A model generated the notes under the pieces. The model saw nothing but the letters and a program-made list of their open reading frames with translations, was not told the DNA's origin and did no database searches. This document shows, in pieces, positions 7,825-9,330 of a DNA stretch of 9,330 nucleotides. Origin of the DNA: Prolixibacteraceae bacterium (GTDB lineage Bacteria; Bacteroidota; Bacteroidia; Bacteroidales; Prolixibacteraceae). The position numbers and the translations under genes are program-made. How positions within the stretch are numbered: the first letter of the stretch is position 1; each line of letters starts with the position of its first letter. The stretch lies in contig JAEUSS010000272.1 in NCBI GenBank assembly GCA_016788685.1, forward strand, positions 1 to 9,330, written 5' to 3'.

Positions 7825-7845
7825 TCCGGAGTCACGTCCTCCGGA
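7825..7845 (+). repeat. Hairpin directly after the aminotransferase stop
   Basis: A perfect 7-bp inverted repeat TCCGGAG / CTCCGGA (7825-7831 with 7839-7845) has a 7-base loop and begins at the base after the TAA. It has no T-run, so it is not itself a terminator. It may be a 3'-end stabilising stem upstream of the real terminator. Confidence 0.55.
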
Positions 7846-7851
7846 ACGAAC

Positions 7852-7901
7852 CGGGAGTTACTTTTCCATCAGAAGGGAAAGGTAACTCCCGTTTTTTTTT
7901 T
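7852..7901 (+). terminator. Aminotransferase terminator
   Basis: A 16-bp stem (CGGGAGTTACTTTTCC, 7852-7867, with 7876-7891, one G-T wobble) has an 8-base loop and is followed by ten T (7892-7901). This is a textbook intrinsic terminator on the plus strand. It sits between convergent genes. On the minus strand there is no T-run, so it is less likely to end gldB transcripts. Confidence 0.92.
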
Positions 7902-7928
7902 GAAAAGATACAGAATTTCAGTCCGTTT

Positions 7929-8927
7929 TCAGGGCTGATAGCCTGAAAGATTCAGGATTTCCTGCGAATCGGTTTTGTTCATTAAATCGGGCAAGGTCAT
8001 CTCCGGATGTTCTTTCATGTACGAACGAACAATCTGCCAGCCCAGCCAAACGCCTGTCCGTGCCGGCGATTCATCGGAAAACGAGGCGGTGTAAGGACCA
8101 TCATCGATAAATCGTTTAATGTTCATCCGGTCAGTCGTGAACAACATTTTGTGCTCGGCCATGAAAGTCCACATCCGGGCCTCGTTCTTCCGGCAAAAGC
8201 TGAGTTGTTTTTCAGTAAAACCAATCTTCAGGGTATCGTGAAGTTCAGGAAGCATGGCATCCAGAAAGTACATCATCTTCCCTTCCTGAATCATCTGGCT
8301 GAGCAATGTATTATTGACATCCGTCTTGGGCCACTCGGTTGCAGCCCAACCATACATTACTTCCGGAACCACCCTCCCCTGATGCATGTTCCGGCGTTTG
8401 TAGACCGGCAAGCCCAACTGTTCATAAAACGGGCTGTCGGTACCGAGATATTTATCCAGACTAATACCAATCAGCTTTTCCGAAATAACAACCGACTGGT
8501 TAAACCCCGAAATACAAGTATAAACAGCCGGAATTTCTTTTTGCGGAAAATAGTATTTGTAATGTTTAAACGCGTCTTCCAATTCTTCCCGAAGCTGGAT
8601 GGTATCCAACTTTTCAGCAACTTTTGCTTCCAGTTCTCTGATAAGGGTATCTGAAACAAACGAGTACAGCAAGTCCGGAAAATTTTCCTGTCCGGAACCA
8701 CCGATCGCAATCATGCGATAAGTAAAAATATCAAAGAATTCGCCGTAAGAACGTTTCAACTCCGGAACTGCAGCTTGTACCTGATCCGGTTTCAGCTTCA
8801 GCAAATCCACATCCAAATGTTTGATCTTCAAATCAACAACAATACCAGAAACATTTATATTCAGCGGATTACGCGTACACGAAGCAATGACAAACGTCAG
8901 GCATAAATAGAGAAAGAATCGTTTCAT
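7929..8927 (-). CDS. gldB: GldB-like gliding motility lipoprotein
   Basis: Predicted exported lipoprotein of 332 residues. The N-terminus has a basic start (MKRF), a hydrophobic stretch and a lipobox IASC with the lipidated Cys at 17, so it should be anchored in the cell envelope. The body resembles GldB of Bacteroidetes: YYFPQKEIPAVYTCISGFN near 125-143, the ISLDKYLG and LGLPVYKRRNM blocks, EGKMMYFLDAMLP, and the RTGVWLGWQIVRSYM block (290-304). GldB is needed for gliding in Flavobacterium johnsoniae, but homologues occur in non-gliding members, so motility is not implied. No HExxH protease motif is present. The frame opens 16 codons further up (8975); I prefer 8927 because it puts the signal peptide at the N-terminus. 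It is convergent with the aminotransferase gene and divergent from an outer-membrane protein gene. gldC is not adjacent. Confidence 0.82.
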   Translation of the reverse strand: MKRFFLYLCLTFVIASCTRNPLNINVSGIVVDLKIKHLDVDLLKLKPDQVQAAVPELKRSYGEFFDIFTYRMIAIGGSGQENFPDLLYSFVSDTLIRELEAKVAEKLDTIQLREELEDAFKHYKYYFPQKEIPAVYTCISGFNQSVVISEKLIGISLDKYLGTDSPFYEQLGLPVYKRRNMHQGRVVPEVMYGWAATEWPKTDVNNTLLSQMIQEGKMMYFLDAMLPELHDTLKIGFTEKQLSFCRKNEARMWTFMAEHKMLFTTDRMNIKRFIDDGPYTASFSDESPARTGVWLGWQIVRSYMKEHPEMTLPDLMNKTDSQEILNLSGYQP

Positions 8928-9006
8928 TCCATCGGTTTTTGGATAATTACGCACGATGCGGTTTTTTATTGTCATTTTAAATATAAAATTCGAGATTTGC
9001 AGTAAA

Positions 9007-9014
9007 CAAAACTA
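9007..9014 (-). promoter_or_regulatory. Possible gldB promoter, -7 element
   Basis: The minus strand reads TAGTTTTG, matching TAnnTTTG. The leader would be about 72 bases to the ATG at 8927, or about 25 to the alternative ATG at 8975. The spacing therefore slightly favours the longer start, against the signal-peptide argument. No clear -33 box. Confidence 0.35.
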
Positions 9015-9100
9015 GTCCATTCTTACGTTAGTTATGATAGTCGAAACCTTGATTAAAGAAAATCACCCCTCGACCAGTTCAGCAAATTAAACGAAAAACG

Positions 9101-9330
9101 ATGAAACGATTCATTCTGTCTGCTATTTTATTAGTTGCTTTTGCATTCGCCGGACTTTGCCAGAAACACGCCAGGCTCTCCTTTGCAGCAAGCCCGTCGG
9201 TCAACTGGATGAATTCGACCTTTTCAGGAGCCGGGAACGAGAAAGCCATACTTGGATACGACTTTGGGCTGAACGGAGATTTCTATTTTTCGGAAGATGA
9301 ACGATATTCTATTTTTTCCGGAATCCAGAT
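9101..9330 (+). CDS. Secreted, probably outer-membrane beta-barrel protein, 3' end missing
   Basis: The frame starts at ATG 9101 and runs open to the right edge, giving 76 complete codons. The first 20 or so residues are a clear Sec signal peptide: Lys-Arg, then a hydrophobic core (ILSAILLVAFAFAG), with likely cleavage near AFA or before Gln21. The Cys at 20 lacks a proper lipobox, so I do not call a lipoprotein. The mature part alternates hydrophobic and polar residues, as in beta-strands: LSFAASPSVNWM, then AILGYDFGLNGDFYFSED, then YSIFSGIQ. This matches the opening strands of the small Bacteroidetes outer-membrane beta-barrel proteins (PorT/OMP_b-brl type). The specific function is unknown. 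An A-rich stretch (AAACGAAAAACG) precedes the ATG in place of a Shine-Dalgarno sequence. It is divergent from gldB with a 173-base spacer, and I see no confident promoter for it. Confidence 0.7.
   Translation, partial: MKRFILSAILLVAFAFAGLCQKHARLSFAASPSVNWMNSTFSGAGNEKAILGYDFGLNGDFYFSEDERYSIFSGIQ

Noticed and set aside
8007..8654. A 215-codon plus-strand frame opposite gldB
   Set aside because: It lies wholly antisense to a lipoprotein gene with a clear lipobox and family motifs. Its His/Phe/Asn-rich translation is typical of a reverse-complement shadow.
1..9330. CRISPR, IS element, prophage, toxin-antitoxin or defence cluster
   Set aside because: No regularly spaced repeats, transposase or integrase motifs, terminal inverted repeats or defence-type domains are seen. 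All sizeable intact genes are housekeeping or envelope genes.

Overview
The window looks like chromosomal DNA from a member of the Bacteroidota, probably class Bacteroidia. A free-living, Marinilabiliales/Prolixibacteraceae-like relative is my guess from protein character alone. Three things support the phylum: a GldB-type lipoprotein; a phosphoglucosamine mutase whose N-terminus and motifs match the form I know from Bacteroidetes; and copies of the phylum's -7 promoter element (TAnnTTTG) upstream of five of the seven genes, with no strong Shine-Dalgarno sequences.

Layout, left to right: (i) the 3' part of a plus-strand gene for a lysine/glutamate-rich coiled-coil protein, cut by the left edge; (ii) a strong hairpin terminator between convergent genes; (iii) glmM (minus); (iv) a 391-bp spacer holding the glmM promoter, the valS terminator and a second promoter/hairpin/U-tract arrangement that could encode a small RNA; (v) valS (minus); (vi) a spacer with the valS promoter and two hairpins after ald; (vii) ald, alanine dehydrogenase (minus); (viii) a 260-bp divergent promoter region; (ix) a class I aminotransferase gene (plus) ending in two hairpins, the second a textbook terminator; (x) a gldB-like lipoprotein gene (minus); (xi) a divergent spacer and the 5' end of a plus-strand gene for a secreted, probably outer-membrane beta-barrel protein, cut by the right edge.

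The genes do not form one operon. The minus-strand genes glmM, valS and ald are separated by terminators, each with its own putative promoter, so each is probably transcribed alone. Functionally they are housekeeping: cell-wall amino-sugar synthesis (GlmM), translation (ValS), and alanine/amino-group metabolism (Ald and the divergent aminotransferase). The right end turns to the cell envelope (GldB-like lipoprotein and an outer-membrane protein). I see no mobile element, CRISPR array, phage, toxin-antitoxin or defence system, tRNA or rRNA. The most interesting unexplained element is the possible small RNA between valS and glmM.
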